Below, piece after piece: positions 1-10,658 of a DNA stretch of 64,000 nucleotides. Position numbers and translations under genes: made by a program. The DNA lies in contig CALALX010000059.1 in assembly GCA_937925635.1 (NCBI GenBank), forward strand, positions 68,780 through 132,779. Direction: 5' to 3'. The notes beneath the pieces were generated by a model, which made no database searches, was not told the origin of the DNA, and saw nothing but the letters and a program-made list of their open reading frames with translations. Within the stretch, counting starts at the first letter, position 1; each line of letters starts with the position of its first letter. The stretch is from an uncultured Caulobacter sp. GTDB lineage: Bacteria; Pseudomonadota; Alphaproteobacteria; Caulobacterales; Caulobacteraceae.

Positions 1-2
1 TC

Positions 3-899
3 CTGACGGCGGCGACGGCGACGGTGTTGCTGGGCACGCTCTTTCCGCTGATCCGCGAAGCCATCGACGGCGACTCCGTCTCGGTCGGACCGCCGTACTT
101 CAACCTGACGTTCGTGCCGCTGATGGCGGTGGCGATGCTTCTGCTGCCGTTCGGGCCGCTGACCGCCTGGAAGCGCGGCGACGCGCGCGCCGCCTCCGAG
201 CGCCTCAAGCTGGCCGCCGCGACGGCCGTTGTTTTCGGCGTGGCGGCCTATGCCGTGGCAAGTCCGCGCAGCGTCATGGCCGCCGCCGGACTGGCGCTGG
301 GCTTCTGGCTGATCTTTGGCGCCCTGGCCGAGGTCGCAGAACGCACGCGCGCCTTCCGCGGGCCGATGGCCGAGACCCTGCGCCGCCTCACGGGGCTGCC
401 GCGCGGCGCATGGGGCATGACGCTGGCCCACCTGGGCCTGGGGGTCTTCACCCTGGGCGCGGTCTTCGAGACGACCTGGAAGGTCGAAGCCGCCGAGGCC
501 CTGTCGATCGGCGGCCGAATCGACATCGGCGCCTACAGCCTGTCGCTCGACAGCGTCAGGACGGCGGAAGGCCCCAATTTCCTCGCCGAGCGCGGAACCG
601 TGACCGTGACGCGCAATGACCGTGTCGTCTGCACGGCCGAACCCGAACGCCGCTTCTATCCAGCGGGTCGCCAGACGACCTCCGAGGTCGCGCTCTGCAA
701 CCGGGGGCTCGATCAGATCTACATCGTGCTGGGCGAGCGGCGCGTGGGCGCGAGCGGAGGACCTGCCTGGCTGGTGCGCGGCTATTTCAATCCGTGGGTC
801 CAGCTGATCTTCCTGGGTCCGCTGCTCATGGCGATCGGCGGGCTGGTGTCGTTGTCGGACCGCCGGCTTCGTCTGGCGGCGGGGAGAAAAGCCGCATGA
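3..899 (+). CDS. ccmF: Cytochrome c biogenesis heme lyase CcmF, C-terminal part
   Basis: This is the last 298 codons of CcmF (CycK), cut by the left edge; the frame is open from base 3 with no internal start needed. CcmF works with CcmH and CcmI in the inner membrane to ligate heme to apocytochrome c in the periplasm. Visible features are a membrane segment reading into GTLFPL, hydrophobic helices around the middle, a soluble periplasmic portion, and a final membrane helix (GPLLMAIGGLVSL) near the C-terminus, as in the family. The stop overlaps the ccmH start by 4 bases. ccmG does not lie between them, matching the rhizobial cycK-cycL order. Confidence 0.93.
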   Translation: MTAATATVLLGTLFPLIREAIDGDSVSVGPPYFNLTFVPLMAVAMLLLPFGPLTAWKRGDARAASERLKLAAATAVVFGVAAYAVASPRSVMAAAGLALGFWLIFGALAEVAERTRAFRGPMAETLRRLTGLPRGAWGMTLAHLGLGVFTLGAVFETTWKVEAAEALSIGGRIDIGAYSLSLDSVRTAEGPNFLAERGTVTVTRNDRVVCTAEPERRFYPAGRQTTSEVALCNRGLDQIYIVLGERRVGASGGPAWLVRGYFNPWVQLIFLGPLLMAIGGLVSLSDRRLRLAAGRKAA

Positions 900-1342
900 A
901 GCGGGTGTTGCTGATTCTGTCGGCGGTGCTCTGCATGGCCGCCGCCTCCGATCCGTCAGAGCGGCTGCCGGACCCGGCGCAGGAAGCGACCGCCCGCGAG
1001 ATCTTTCGCGAGGTGCGCTGCCTCGTCTGCCAGAACGAGTCCATTGACGACTCGGACGCCGATCTCGCGCGTGACCTGCGCCGCGTCGTGCGTGAGCAGG
1101 TGGCCGCCGGGCGCGACGAAGCGCAAGTGAAAGCCTTCCTGACCGAGCGCTACGGCGAATACGTGCTCCTTCGCCCGGCCTTCAGCGTCGGCAACGCAGC
1201 GCTTTGGCTGGCCCCGTTCCTCGCCGCGATCGGCGGCTTCGCCTTCCTGCTCGTCCGTGCGCGGCGACGGGAAGATCCCGCGGCGTTGAGCGCCGAGGAG
1301 GAAGAGCGGTTGGCGAAGCTTCTGGACGACGGCGAAGCGTGA
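896..1342 (+). CDS. ccmH: Cytochrome c-type biogenesis protein CcmH/CycL
   Basis: A 148-residue periplasmic, membrane-anchored thiol protein that reduces the apocytochrome c CxxCH motif before heme ligation. The sequence has a signal segment (residues 1-17), the diagnostic RCLVCQN motif at residues 41-47 with the two redox cysteines, and one transmembrane helix (WLAPFLAAIGGFAFLLV) before a charged cytoplasmic tail. The length fits the short alphaproteobacterial CycL type. The ATG at 896 overlaps the ccmF stop (ATGA), so the two are translationally coupled. A longer in-frame upstream extension overlaps ccmF and lacks a signal peptide, so it was not used. Confidence 0.93.
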   Translation: MKRVLLILSAVLCMAAASDPSERLPDPAQEATAREIFREVRCLVCQNESIDDSDADLARDLRRVVREQVAAGRDEAQVKAFLTERYGEYVLLRPAFSVGNAALWLAPFLAAIGGFAFLLVRARRREDPAALSAEEEERLAKLLDDGEA

Positions 1343-1476
1343 CACCATCTCGTTCCGGCATCGCCCTAGAAACGCCATGGTGGGTGACGGAAAGATAGCT
1401 TGAGACGTCGCGCGCCGGTTGGCGCCGAGAGGCGGAATGTAGAGTCCGCGACAGCGGGTTGAGGAACGGATTGCAG

Positions 1477-3063
<1,587 letters not shown>

Positions 3064-3090
3064 ACGGCGTCAATTTCGACTGGGATTCAG

Positions 3091-3122
3091 GCGCGCCGAT
3101 CCGCTTCCCCGGGTCGGCGCGC
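3091..3122 (+). terminator. Hairpin after degP
   Basis: A perfect 9-bp inverted repeat (GCGCGCCGA / TCGGCGCGC) with a 14-base loop lies 28 bases after the degP stop and is followed by a moderately T-rich stretch (TGTCGTTCTGGATT). It probably separates degP from the two-component genes downstream. Confidence 0.6.
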
Positions 3123-3233
3123 TGTCGTTCTGGATTACCATTTTGTTCGTTGCACCCAGAATGGGGCTCGGATAGCGATGGACGCGGGCGTCAGCGCCCG
3201 GGACTTTGCCCACAACTCATCGCAACCGAGCCC

Positions 3234-3905
3234 ATGCGCATCTTGATCATCGAGGACGACGTCGAGGCGGCCGAGGCCATGGTCCGCGGCCTGACTGAAG
3301 CCGGCTACGATTGCACCCACGCCGCTGACGGCGAGGCGGGGCTCGCCGCGGCCCAGAAGCGCGGCTTCGACGTGCTGATCGTCGATCGCATGATGCCGAA
3401 GATGAACGGCGTCCAGGTCGTCGAGACGATTCGTCGCGAGGGCGACGCGACGCCGGTGCTGTTCCTGTCTGCGCTCGGCGAGGTCGGCGACCGGGTCGAC
3501 GGGCTCAAGGCCGGCGCCGACGACTATCTGGTGAAGCCCTACGCCTTCCCCGAGCTGATCGCGCGCGTCGAGGCCCTGAGCCGCCGCCGCGAGACCGGCG
3601 CGGTCGCCACCACCCTCAAGGTCGGCGACCTCGAGATGAACCTCATCGCCCGCACCGTGCATCGCGGCGAGACCGAGATCGACCTGCAGCCGCGCGAGTT
3701 CCAGCTGTTGGAGTTCATGATGCGCCATGCCGGGCAGTCGGTGACGCGCACCATGCTGCTGGAGAAGGTCTGGGAATATCACTTCGACCCCCAGACCAAC
3801 GTCATCGACGTCCACATCTCGCGTCTGCGCTCGAAGATCGACAAGGGCTTCGACCGCCAGATGCTGCAGACCGTGCGCGGCGCCGGCTATCGGCTGGACC
3901 CCTAG
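3234..3905 (+). CDS. OmpR/PhoB-family response regulator
   Basis: A 223-residue DNA-binding response regulator. The receiver domain has the acidic pocket (IIEDD near residue 5-8), phospho-acceptor Asp51 (IVDRMMP) and the conserved Lys in LVKPYAFPEL. The C-terminal winged helix (about residues 125-220) has the family signature LQPREFQLLEFMMRHAG and ends INTV-like with TVRGAGYRLDP. It lies 12 bases before a histidine kinase gene, so the two form a pair. The position between degP and glnE matches that of FeuP-type regulators in rhizobia, but orthology is not established. ATG 3234 gives the usual receiver start MRILIIEDD; an upstream in-frame ATG adds an unlikely leader. Confidence 0.93.
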   Translation: MRILIIEDDVEAAEAMVRGLTEAGYDCTHAADGEAGLAAAQKRGFDVLIVDRMMPKMNGVQVVETIRREGDATPVLFLSALGEVGDRVDGLKAGADDYLVKPYAFPELIARVEALSRRRETGAVATTLKVGDLEMNLIARTVHRGETEIDLQPREFQLLEFMMRHAGQSVTRTMLLEKVWEYHFDPQTNVIDVHISRLRSKIDKGFDRQMLQTVRGAGYRLDP

Positions 3906-3917
3906 GGGCGGGCGCCC

Positions 3918-5327
3918 ATGCGCCTCCCGCGCATCTTCCGCACGACTACCTTCCGGATGACGTTGCTGTTCCTGGCGGTGTTCGCCATGGCGGCGGCGGC
4001 CTTCCTCTTCTACGCCTGGTTCGCGACCGCCGGCGAGGTGACCCGCCGCGCCGACGCCGAGATCACGCGCGAGATGAACTCGCTCGAGGCGGTCTACCGC
4101 CGGGGCGGGGCGGTGGCGCTCAATCAGGCGCTGATCGAGCGCGCGGGCGGCGAGCGTCCCTTCCTCTATCTGCTCCTCGACAAAGACGGCAAGCGGATGA
4201 CCGGCACCATCGCGGAGTCGCCGATCGAGGCGACCGAGGACGGCGAGAACTGGGCGACCTTCTCCGTCACCGACGTCGACATGGACGGCGGGGAGACGAA
4301 GCGTCCGGCGCGCGGCCTGCAGGAGCGGCTGGCCGGCGGCGAGACCCTGTTCGTCGGCGCCGACATCGGTGAGTCACGCGGCTTCGTCAGCGGCATCGTC
4401 AACGCCCTTTGGGGAGCCGGCGCCCTCGTCATCCTGCTGGGCCTGGCCGGCGGCGCGATCGTCAGCCGCAATGTAAGCCGGCACATGGCCGGACTGACCG
4501 ACACGGTGGCGGCCGTGCGGGGCGGTGATCTCAAGGCCCGAGCCCGGGTCCGCGGGGTGCATGACGAGTACGACGAACTGGCCGAGGGGCTGAACGAGAT
4601 GCTCGATCGTCTGGAGCGCTCCATGGGCGGCCTGCGCCACGCCGGCGACGCGATCGCCCACGACCTGCGTTCGCCGCTGACCCGCCTGCGCGCCCGGATG
4701 GAGGCGGCCCTGATCGAGGTCGAAGCCGGCAAGGGCGATCCCAAGCAGGCCCTGGTCCAGGCCCTCGACGACGCCGACGGCGTGCTGAACACTTTCAACG
4801 CCGTCCTGGCCATCGCCCGGCTGCAAGCGGCCGGCGAGGCGCCCGACCAGAGTCTGTTCGATCCCGGTCAACTGGCCGCCGACATGGCCGAACTGTACGA
4901 GCCGTTGTGCGAGGACAAGGGATTGGACTTCAAGGCCGAGCTAGTCCCCGGGCTACAGGTCAAGGCCGCGCGCCCGATCCTCGCCCAGGCCCTCGCCAAC
5001 ATCATCGACAACGCCATCAAGTACACTCCGGCGGGCGGCGCGGTGATGCTGCGGGTCCGCCGACGGTCCTCGGGAGAAATCGAGTTCTCGATCACCGACA
5101 CCGGCCCCGGCGTCCCCGAGGAGCACCGGGCGCGCGTGGTTCAGCGCTTCGTGCGCCTGGAGAACAGCCGCAGCGAACCTGGATCGGGCCTCGGCCTGTC
5201 GCTGGTCGCGGCCGTCGCCGAGGCGCACGGCGGCCGACTTGAGCTCGACGAAGGCCCCGGCGAGTACAACGGCTCGGGACCGGGACTGCGGGTGGCTCTG
5301 GTCTTGCCCCGGGTGGACGGCGCATGA
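3918..5327 (+). CDS. Membrane sensor histidine kinase
   Basis: A 469-residue sensor kinase, partner of the regulator just upstream. It has a first membrane helix (residues ~14-36), a periplasmic sensor region of ~130 residues, a second helix (GALVILLGLAGGAIVS), and a HAMP domain. The HisKA domain carries phospho-acceptor His248 (IAHDLRSPLTR). The ATPase domain has the N box (NIIDNAIKYTP), G1 box (DTGPGVPEEH) and G2 box (GSGLGLSLVAAV). The stop overlaps the next ATG by 4 bases, so a flavoprotein gene is cotranslated with it. The signal sensed cannot be read from the sequence. Confidence 0.92.
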   Translation: MRLPRIFRTTTFRMTLLFLAVFAMAAAAFLFYAWFATAGEVTRRADAEITREMNSLEAVYRRGGAVALNQALIERAGGERPFLYLLLDKDGKRMTGTIAESPIEATEDGENWATFSVTDVDMDGGETKRPARGLQERLAGGETLFVGADIGESRGFVSGIVNALWGAGALVILLGLAGGAIVSRNVSRHMAGLTDTVAAVRGGDLKARARVRGVHDEYDELAEGLNEMLDRLERSMGGLRHAGDAIAHDLRSPLTRLRARMEAALIEVEAGKGDPKQALVQALDDADGVLNTFNAVLAIARLQAAGEAPDQSLFDPGQLAADMAELYEPLCEDKGLDFKAELVPGLQVKAARPILAQALANIIDNAIKYTPAGGAVMLRVRRRSSGEIEFSITDTGPGVPEEHRARVVQRFVRLENSRSEPGSGLGLSLVAAVAEAHGGRLELDEGPGEYNGSGPGLRVALVLPRVDGA

Positions 5328-6529
5328 CTGCCGTCCTTCCGCGCCGGGCCTTCCTGGCCGGAGCCGCGTCGGTCGGCGGACTGGGACTGGCCGGCTGCGC
5401 CACCGGACGCGCCGTCCCGGGGCCGGTCCCGATCGTGACGCCCGGTTTGCGCGCGCCGCCGCCGTTGGCGGCCGTCCGGGCGGACATCGATCGCCTGTCC
5501 CACATCTCCGTCTGCCTGCGACCGTTCCGAAAGGCCGGCCCACGGCTTGAAGTCGAAACCGTCGGCGACAAGCGGGTGGTGCACAACTATGGCCATGGCG
5601 GAAGCGGCTGGTCGCTCTCCTGGGGTTCGGGTGAGATCGCGGCTCGCTACGCCTTGGAGGACGGCGCGAGGGACATCGCGGTCATCGGCTGCGGCGCGCT
5701 GGGCTTGACGACTGCGACCCTGCTTCAGCGGGCCGGCGCGACGGTGACCATCTACGCCAGAGAGCGCATGTTCGAGGCGCGGTCGTCCAGGGCCACCGGA
5801 ACCTGGTCACCCGATTCCCGGATCGCGGCTGCCGACGCCGTATCCCCGTCCTTCGCCGATCAATGGGAGCGCATGACCCGGACGTCGCACCGGATCTTCC
5901 AGACCTATCTGGGATTGCCCGGCGATCCGGTGGAATGGACCGACCGCTACACCCTGTTCGACGCGCCGGGAACCTGGACCGGCGCGCCTCGTCCGGCGGA
6001 GCGCGTGAACTTCCTGCATCTGGGCGCCCGAGTCCGCGATCTGCAGCCCCGGAGCACGGAGCAGCCGGCGGGCAGCCACCCGTTTCCGGTGGCGAAGGTT
6101 CTCCGCGGCGCCTCCATGCAGTTCAACATCGCCGCCTACGCCCGCCTGCTGGCCACGGAATTCCAGCTCGGCGGCGGCAGGATCGAGGCGATGACCTTCA
6201 ATACGCCCGCCGAGTTTGCCGGGCTTCGCCAGAAGGTGATCGTCAACTGTACAGGCTATGGCGCCCGGGCGCTGTGGAAGGACGACTCGATCATCCCGGT
6301 AAGGGGCCAGATCGCCTGGCTCATTCCGCAGCCCGAGGTGGACTACGGCCTGTTCTATCGCGACGTGGCGATGCTTTCGCGGGCTGACGGCATGGTCGTT
6401 CAGTATGTCGGATCATCCGAGATGTGGGGCTATGGCGACGACCGGGAGGAGGTCGACCGCGCCGAGGCGGAGGCCGCCGTGAAGACGCTCGCCGATCTGT
6501 ACGCCCGCATTCCCATAGGTCGCGCCTGA
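5324..6529 (+). CDS. Tat-exported D-amino-acid-oxidase-like flavoprotein, circularly permuted
   Basis: A 401-residue FAD oxidoreductase of the DAO superfamily. A Tat-type signal (Arg7-Arg8) ends in a lipobox (LAGC, Cys25), so it is probably a lipoprotein. The block that closes ordinary D-amino-acid oxidases, LRPFR...RLEVE followed by HNYGHGGSGWSLSWG, lies at residues 65-101. It precedes the Rossmann GCGALG motif (residues 122-127) that normally opens the protein. The C-terminus ends at the part that would normally precede that block. All elements are present once, which indicates circular permutation and not duplication. Substrate is unknown; the closest analogy is oxidation of D-amino acids or related amines. 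The start overlaps the kinase stop. Confidence 0.8.
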   Translation: MTAVLPRRAFLAGAASVGGLGLAGCATGRAVPGPVPIVTPGLRAPPPLAAVRADIDRLSHISVCLRPFRKAGPRLEVETVGDKRVVHNYGHGGSGWSLSWGSGEIAARYALEDGARDIAVIGCGALGLTTATLLQRAGATVTIYARERMFEARSSRATGTWSPDSRIAAADAVSPSFADQWERMTRTSHRIFQTYLGLPGDPVEWTDRYTLFDAPGTWTGAPRPAERVNFLHLGARVRDLQPRSTEQPAGSHPFPVAKVLRGASMQFNIAAYARLLATEFQLGGGRIEAMTFNTPAEFAGLRQKVIVNCTGYGARALWKDDSIIPVRGQIAWLIPQPEVDYGLFYRDVAMLSRADGMVVQYVGSSEMWGYGDDREEVDRAEAEAAVKTLADLYARIPIGRA

Positions 6530-6572
6530 CCGGCCTTGCGGCCCGGGATCGGTGCGCTTCACAGTGCCGATC

Positions 6573-9491
6573 ATGACTCGCCTCGCCGACCGCCTCGCCC
6601 CCTGTGGCCCCGTCATCGACTCGAAGGCGGCCGAGCGGACCCGAGACATGCTGACCGAGAAGCTCGGTGACGCGCCGGTCCTTGCCGTGGCCTGGCCCGC
6701 GCTGGCGCCCGTCTTCGGCGCATCGCCCTATCTGTCCGGCCTGGCTAGGCGACGCCCCAAGGCCTTGCTGCAAACCCTGGAGAGCGACCCGGACGAGCGG
6801 CTGACCGGCATCCTCGCCGAGGCCGAGGCGGCGGGCGCTGAACCTGACAGCGACGAGGCGCGCAGGCGGCTACGGGATCTGAAGGCAGACCTCCATCTGC
6901 TGACCGCCCTCGCTGACCTTGGCGGGATCTGGGACCTCGACCGTGTGACCGGAGCCCTGGCCCGGTTCGCCGACGCGGCGCTGCACTCGGCGGTGGCCAT
7001 CGTCGCGCGGGACGAGGTCGAGCGCGGCCGACTGGTGACCGCGCCCGACGGTCCGGCCGGCCCAATCCCTGGGCTGATGATCATCGCCATGGGCAAGCAC
7101 GGCGCGTTCGAACTCAACTACTCCAGCGATATCGATATCACCTTCTTCTACGAGCCCGAGCGTCTGCCGCTGGCCGCGGGCGTCGAGCCGGGCGATGAGG
7201 CGGTGCGGATCGCCCACGGCGTCGCCCGCGCCATGCAGGATCGGACAGCCGACGGCTATGTCTTCCGCGTCGACCTGCGGCTGCGACCCGATCCGTCCTC
7301 GACGCCGCCGGCCATTCCGGCGGCCGCGGCCTTCACCTACTACGAAAGCGTCGGCCAGAACTGGGAGCGGGCGGCCTTCATCAAGGCGCGCGCGGCGGCA
7401 GGGGACATCCCGGCGGGAGAAGCGTTCCTGGCCGAACTGCAGCCCTTCATCTGGCGACGCAACCTCGACTGGGGCGCCATCTCCGACATCCATTCGATCA
7501 AGCGCCAGATCCACGCCTTCAAGGTCGACGAGCGCATGACGGCCAAGGGCGCCGACCTCAAGCTCGGCCGTGGCGGCATCCGCGAGATCGAGTTCTTCGT
7601 CCAGACTCAGCAGCTGATCCTCGGCGGGCGACATCCCGAGCTGCGCTCGAACCGGACCCTGGACGCGCTCGCGGCCCTCCGCGCGGCCGGGCATGTCTCG
7701 CCGGAGACGGCCGACGAGCTGTCGCGCGCCTACGTCGACCTGCGCGCGTTGGAGCACCGGGCGCAGATGCTCGGCGACGACCAGACTCACAAGCTCCCGG
7801 AATCGGACGGAGACCGGAAGCGGGTTGCGGCGCTGTGGGGCCATGACAACCTGCGGACCTTCGACGCCGCCGTCGGCAAGATGCTCAAGGCCGTCAACGC
7901 CCGCTACGGCGAGCTCTTCCGGGGCGAGGAGGCGCTGTCGTCGCGCTTCGGCAGCCTGGTTTTCACCGGCGTCGAGGATGATCCCGAGACCTTGAACACC
8001 CTCAAGCGGATGGGTTTCAACAACCCGCCGCAGGTCAGCCAGACCATTCGCGGCTGGCACCACGGCCGCATCGGCGCCACGCGCACCGAGCGGGGCCGGG
8101 AGCTGTTCACGCGACTCGCGCCGCGCCTGCTCGACGCGGCCCAGGCCACCGGCGCGCCCGAGGCCGCCTTCAACCGGTTCGCCGACTTCTTCGGCGGCCT
8201 GTCCTCCGGCGTGCAGGTTCAGTCGCTGTTCCTCGCCCAGCCCAAGCTCCTTGAACTGGTGGTCCAGGTGATGGCCTTCGCGCCCCAGCTGGCCCAGACC
8301 CTCGCCCGGCGACCGGCGGCGCTCGACGCGCTGCTCGATCCGGCCTTCTTCGATCCCTTCGACACGCGACAGGGCGCGGCGGCCCTGCGGCACGCCTTCG
8401 ACCAGGCCGACGGGTTCGAGGAGGCGATGGACGCCGCGCGCCGGGTGCATCGTGAGCAAGCCTTCCGCATCGGCGTGCAGGTGATGAGCGGCACGGCCAG
8501 CGCCCAGGCCGCCGGCGCGGCTTTCGCCGACCTGGCGGATCTCTGCATCCGGGGGCTGGCCGACGCGGCCCTGAGCGAGACGGCGCGCCAGGGCGGGACC
8601 TTCGAGGGCGACGTGGCCGTGGTGGCGCTTGGCAAGTGCGGCGGCCGCGAGATGACGGCGCGTTCCGATCTCGACCTGATGACCCTGTATCGGGCGCATG
8701 ACCCAGCCGGGACGTCGACCATCAAGGGGTGGAGCGCGGACATGTTCTACGCCCGCTTTACCCAACGGCTGATCGCGGCCCTGTCGGCGCCGACAGGGGA
8801 GGGCGGTCTCTACGAGGTCGACATGCAGCTGCGCCCTACGGGCAGCAAGGGGCCGGTGGCCGTCAGCATGCGGGCCTTCGAGGACTATTACGACCGTGAG
8901 GCGGAGACCTGGGAGATGCTGGCGCTGACGCGCGCGCGCGTGGTTTGGGCGACCTCCGAGCTCTTCGCGGTCGAGGCGGAGGCCGCGATCGACAAGGCGC
9001 TGCGGCGCCCGCGCGACGCGGATCGCACGGCCGCCGATGTGCGAGACATGCGCGAGCTGATGGCCCGTGAGCGGCCGCCGTCGGGCGACTGGGACCTCAA
9101 GCTCAGCGAAGGCGGGCTGGTCGACATCGAGTTCGCCGCTCAGTTCCTGCAGATCATCCACGCCGGCGCCGGCGGGCCGCTGGCGCAGAACACCGGCGAC
9201 GCCTTGGCCGCGCTCGCGGCCGGGGGGTTGGCCGAGACGGCGGACCTGGAGACGCTCGCGGCGGCCTGGCGACTGCAGCAGGACCTGTCACAGCTGCTCA
9301 AGCTGGCGCTGGACGACCGCGCCGACCCCGCGCAGGAACCCAAGGCTCTGCAGGCGCTGCTGGCCCGGGCGGGCGGGGCGCGTGACCTCAAGGGCCTGAA
9401 GACCCGCCTCGCCGCCGCGCGGCGGTCCGCGCATGCGGCCTATGAGGCGGTCGTGGCAGGTCGGCGGCACGGCGCGGACCGGCCGCATTGA
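6573..9491 (+). CDS. glnE: Bifunctional glutamine synthetase adenylyltransferase/deadenylase
   Basis: A 972-residue enzyme that adds AMP to and removes it from a tyrosine of glutamine synthetase, under PII control, setting nitrogen assimilation. Two nucleotidyltransferase domains are visible. The N-terminal deadenylase has GKHGAFELNYSSDIDI at about residues 173-190; the usual GKLGG is replaced by GKHGA. The C-terminal adenylyltransferase has GKCGGREMTARSDLDL at about residue 685. Helical GlnD-like linker segments (GGIREIEFFVQ, GGLVDIEFAAQ) follow each. ATG 6573 is preferred to the GTG 21 bases upstream because the family starts near it. Location near degP and a two-component system is conserved in alphaproteobacteria. 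Confidence 0.96.
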   Translation: MTRLADRLAPCGPVIDSKAAERTRDMLTEKLGDAPVLAVAWPALAPVFGASPYLSGLARRRPKALLQTLESDPDERLTGILAEAEAAGAEPDSDEARRRLRDLKADLHLLTALADLGGIWDLDRVTGALARFADAALHSAVAIVARDEVERGRLVTAPDGPAGPIPGLMIIAMGKHGAFELNYSSDIDITFFYEPERLPLAAGVEPGDEAVRIAHGVARAMQDRTADGYVFRVDLRLRPDPSSTPPAIPAAAAFTYYESVGQNWERAAFIKARAAAGDIPAGEAFLAELQPFIWRRNLDWGAISDIHSIKRQIHAFKVDERMTAKGADLKLGRGGIREIEFFVQTQQLILGGRHPELRSNRTLDALAALRAAGHVSPETADELSRAYVDLRALEHRAQMLGDDQTHKLPESDGDRKRVAALWGHDNLRTFDAAVGKMLKAVNARYGELFRGEEALSSRFGSLVFTGVEDDPETLNTLKRMGFNNPPQVSQTIRGWHHGRIGATRTERGRELFTRLAPRLLDAAQATGAPEAAFNRFADFFGGLSSGVQVQSLFLAQPKLLELVVQVMAFAPQLAQTLARRPAALDALLDPAFFDPFDTRQGAAALRHAFDQADGFEEAMDAARRVHREQAFRIGVQVMSGTASAQAAGAAFADLADLCIRGLADAALSETARQGGTFEGDVAVVALGKCGGREMTARSDLDLMTLYRAHDPAGTSTIKGWSADMFYARFTQRLIAALSAPTGEGGLYEVDMQLRPTGSKGPVAVSMRAFEDYYDREAETWEMLALTRARVVWATSELFAVEAEAAIDKALRRPRDADRTAADVRDMRELMARERPPSGDWDLKLSEGGLVDIEFAAQFLQIIHAGAGGPLAQNTGDALAALAAGGLAETADLETLAAAWRLQQDLSQLLKLALDDRADPAQEPKALQALLARAGGARDLKGLKTRLAAARRSAHAAYEAVVAGRRHGADRPH

Positions 9492-9536
9492 CCAACCCCT
9501 GAGCGGACGGCCTGCTCCACCACCGCCGCGCGAGCC

Positions 9537-10529
9537 CTACAGACGAGCGGCCGCGTCCGTCGCGCGGATCAGGCCGTCAATGATGCCGGGCTCCGTCGAC
9601 GCGTGGCCGGCGTCCCAGACGACATTGAAGTCGGCCTCGGGCCAGGCCTTGTGCAGGGCCCAGGCGCTTTCGAGCGGCGTCACGACGTCGAAGCGGCCCT
9701 GGACGATCCAGCCCGGAATCTTGCGGATCTTGCCGACGTTCTTCAGCAGCCAGCCGTCTTCGTCGAAAAAGCCGCGATTAGCGAAGAAGTGGCACTCGAT
9801 CCGGGCGAAGGCGATCGCGAAGTCGACCTCGTTGAACTTCGGCGGTCGGGCCTCGGGCCCGCGGATCGAGATGGTGTCGCCTTCCCATTGGCTCCACGCC
9901 GATGCCGCCTCGGCCTGAACCTTGCGGTCGGTGTGGGTCAGCCGGCGGTGATAGGCGGCGATCATGTCGGCTCGCTCGCCTGCGGGAATCGGGGCCTTGA
10001 ACTTCTCCCAGGCATCCGGGAACAGGTAGCTGGCGCCGTCCTGGTAGAACCACTTCAACTCGCGCTGGGTCAGCAGGAAGATGCCACGCAGCACCAGCGC
10101 TTCGACCCGTTCGGGGTGGGTGATGGCGTAGGCGAGGGCCAGGGTCGAACCCCAGCTGCCGCCGAACACCGTCCACTTCTCGACGCCCAGATGCTTGCGC
10201 AGGCGTTCAATGTCCTCGATCAGCGACCAGGTGGTGTTGTCTTCAAGGCTGGCGTTCGGGCGGCTCTTGCCGCAGCCGCGTTGATCGAACAGAGCCACGC
10301 GCCATTTGGCGGGATCGAAGAACCGTCGCATGGTCGGGTTCACCGCGCCGCCGGGGCCGCCGTGCAGTACGACCGCGGCCTTGCCTTTCGGGTTGCCGCA
10401 CTCCTCGTAGTAGATCTCGTGCGGCCCGCCCGTCTGCAGCCAGCCGATGCTGTTAGTCTCCATCTCGGGATACAGGCTGCGTCGCCCGGAGGTCTGGCCC
10501 ACGGCGGGAGAATAGGCTGAACGGTCCAT
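9537..10529 (-). CDS. pip: Proline iminopeptidase
   Basis: A 330-residue alpha/beta hydrolase of peptidase family S33 that releases N-terminal proline from peptides in the cytoplasm. Key motifs are the oxyanion-hole HGGPGG (residues 56-61), DQRGCGKS (82-89), the nucleophile elbow GGSWGS with Ser125, and the C-terminal DAGHASTEPG containing the catalytic His. The N-terminal LYPEMETNSIGWL block matches the usual start of the family, supporting the full-length ATG. It is transcribed convergently with glnE, with only 45 bases between them and no obvious hairpin. Confidence 0.94.
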   Translation of the reverse strand: MDRSAYSPAVGQTSGRRSLYPEMETNSIGWLQTGGPHEIYYEECGNPKGKAAVVLHGGPGGAVNPTMRRFFDPAKWRVALFDQRGCGKSRPNASLEDNTTWSLIEDIERLRKHLGVEKWTVFGGSWGSTLALAYAITHPERVEALVLRGIFLLTQRELKWFYQDGASYLFPDAWEKFKAPIPAGERADMIAAYHRRLTHTDRKVQAEAASAWSQWEGDTISIRGPEARPPKFNEVDFAIAFARIECHFFANRGFFDEDGWLLKNVGKIRKIPGWIVQGRFDVVTPLESAWALHKAWPEADFNVVWDAGHASTEPGIIDGLIRATDAAARL

Positions 10530-10580
10530 GCGTCCGTTCTAGCGCCGGCGTGTGACGGCGGCCAATGACAAAGCGTTAGG

Positions 10581-10608
10581 GGGGACATGCACTTCGGTGC
10601 GTGGCCCC
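10581..10608. repeat. GGGGAC-type inverted repeat, copy 1a
   Basis: A 12-bp imperfect inverted repeat (GGGGACATGCAC / GTGCGTGGCCCC) with a TTCG tetraloop closed by C-G, a very stable RNA loop. It lies between the pip start and the end of the epoxide hydrolase gene, both on the minus strand. A related unit follows 17 bases later, and a third lies after dxs at 35913. It is probably a dispersed extragenic repeat that may also act as a terminator. Confidence 0.6.
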
Positions 10609-10625
10609 ATCCGCTGCAAGCTGCT

Positions 10626-10657
10626 GGGGACACGCACCGAAGACGGTATCTGTCCCC
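10626..10657. repeat. GGGGAC-type inverted repeat, copy 1b
   Basis: A second unit of the same family: arms GGGGACA and TGTCCCC enclose 18 bases beginning CGCACCGAAG. It ends one base before the stop codon of the epoxide hydrolase gene, so it forms the 3' end of that transcript and could stop transcription or stabilise the message. Confidence 0.55.
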
Positions 10658-10658
10658 G

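Noticed and set aside
6870..9161. 763-residue open frame opposite glnE
   Set aside because: Antisense shadow of glnE, which has both nucleotidyltransferase motifs. The frame has no recognisable domain.
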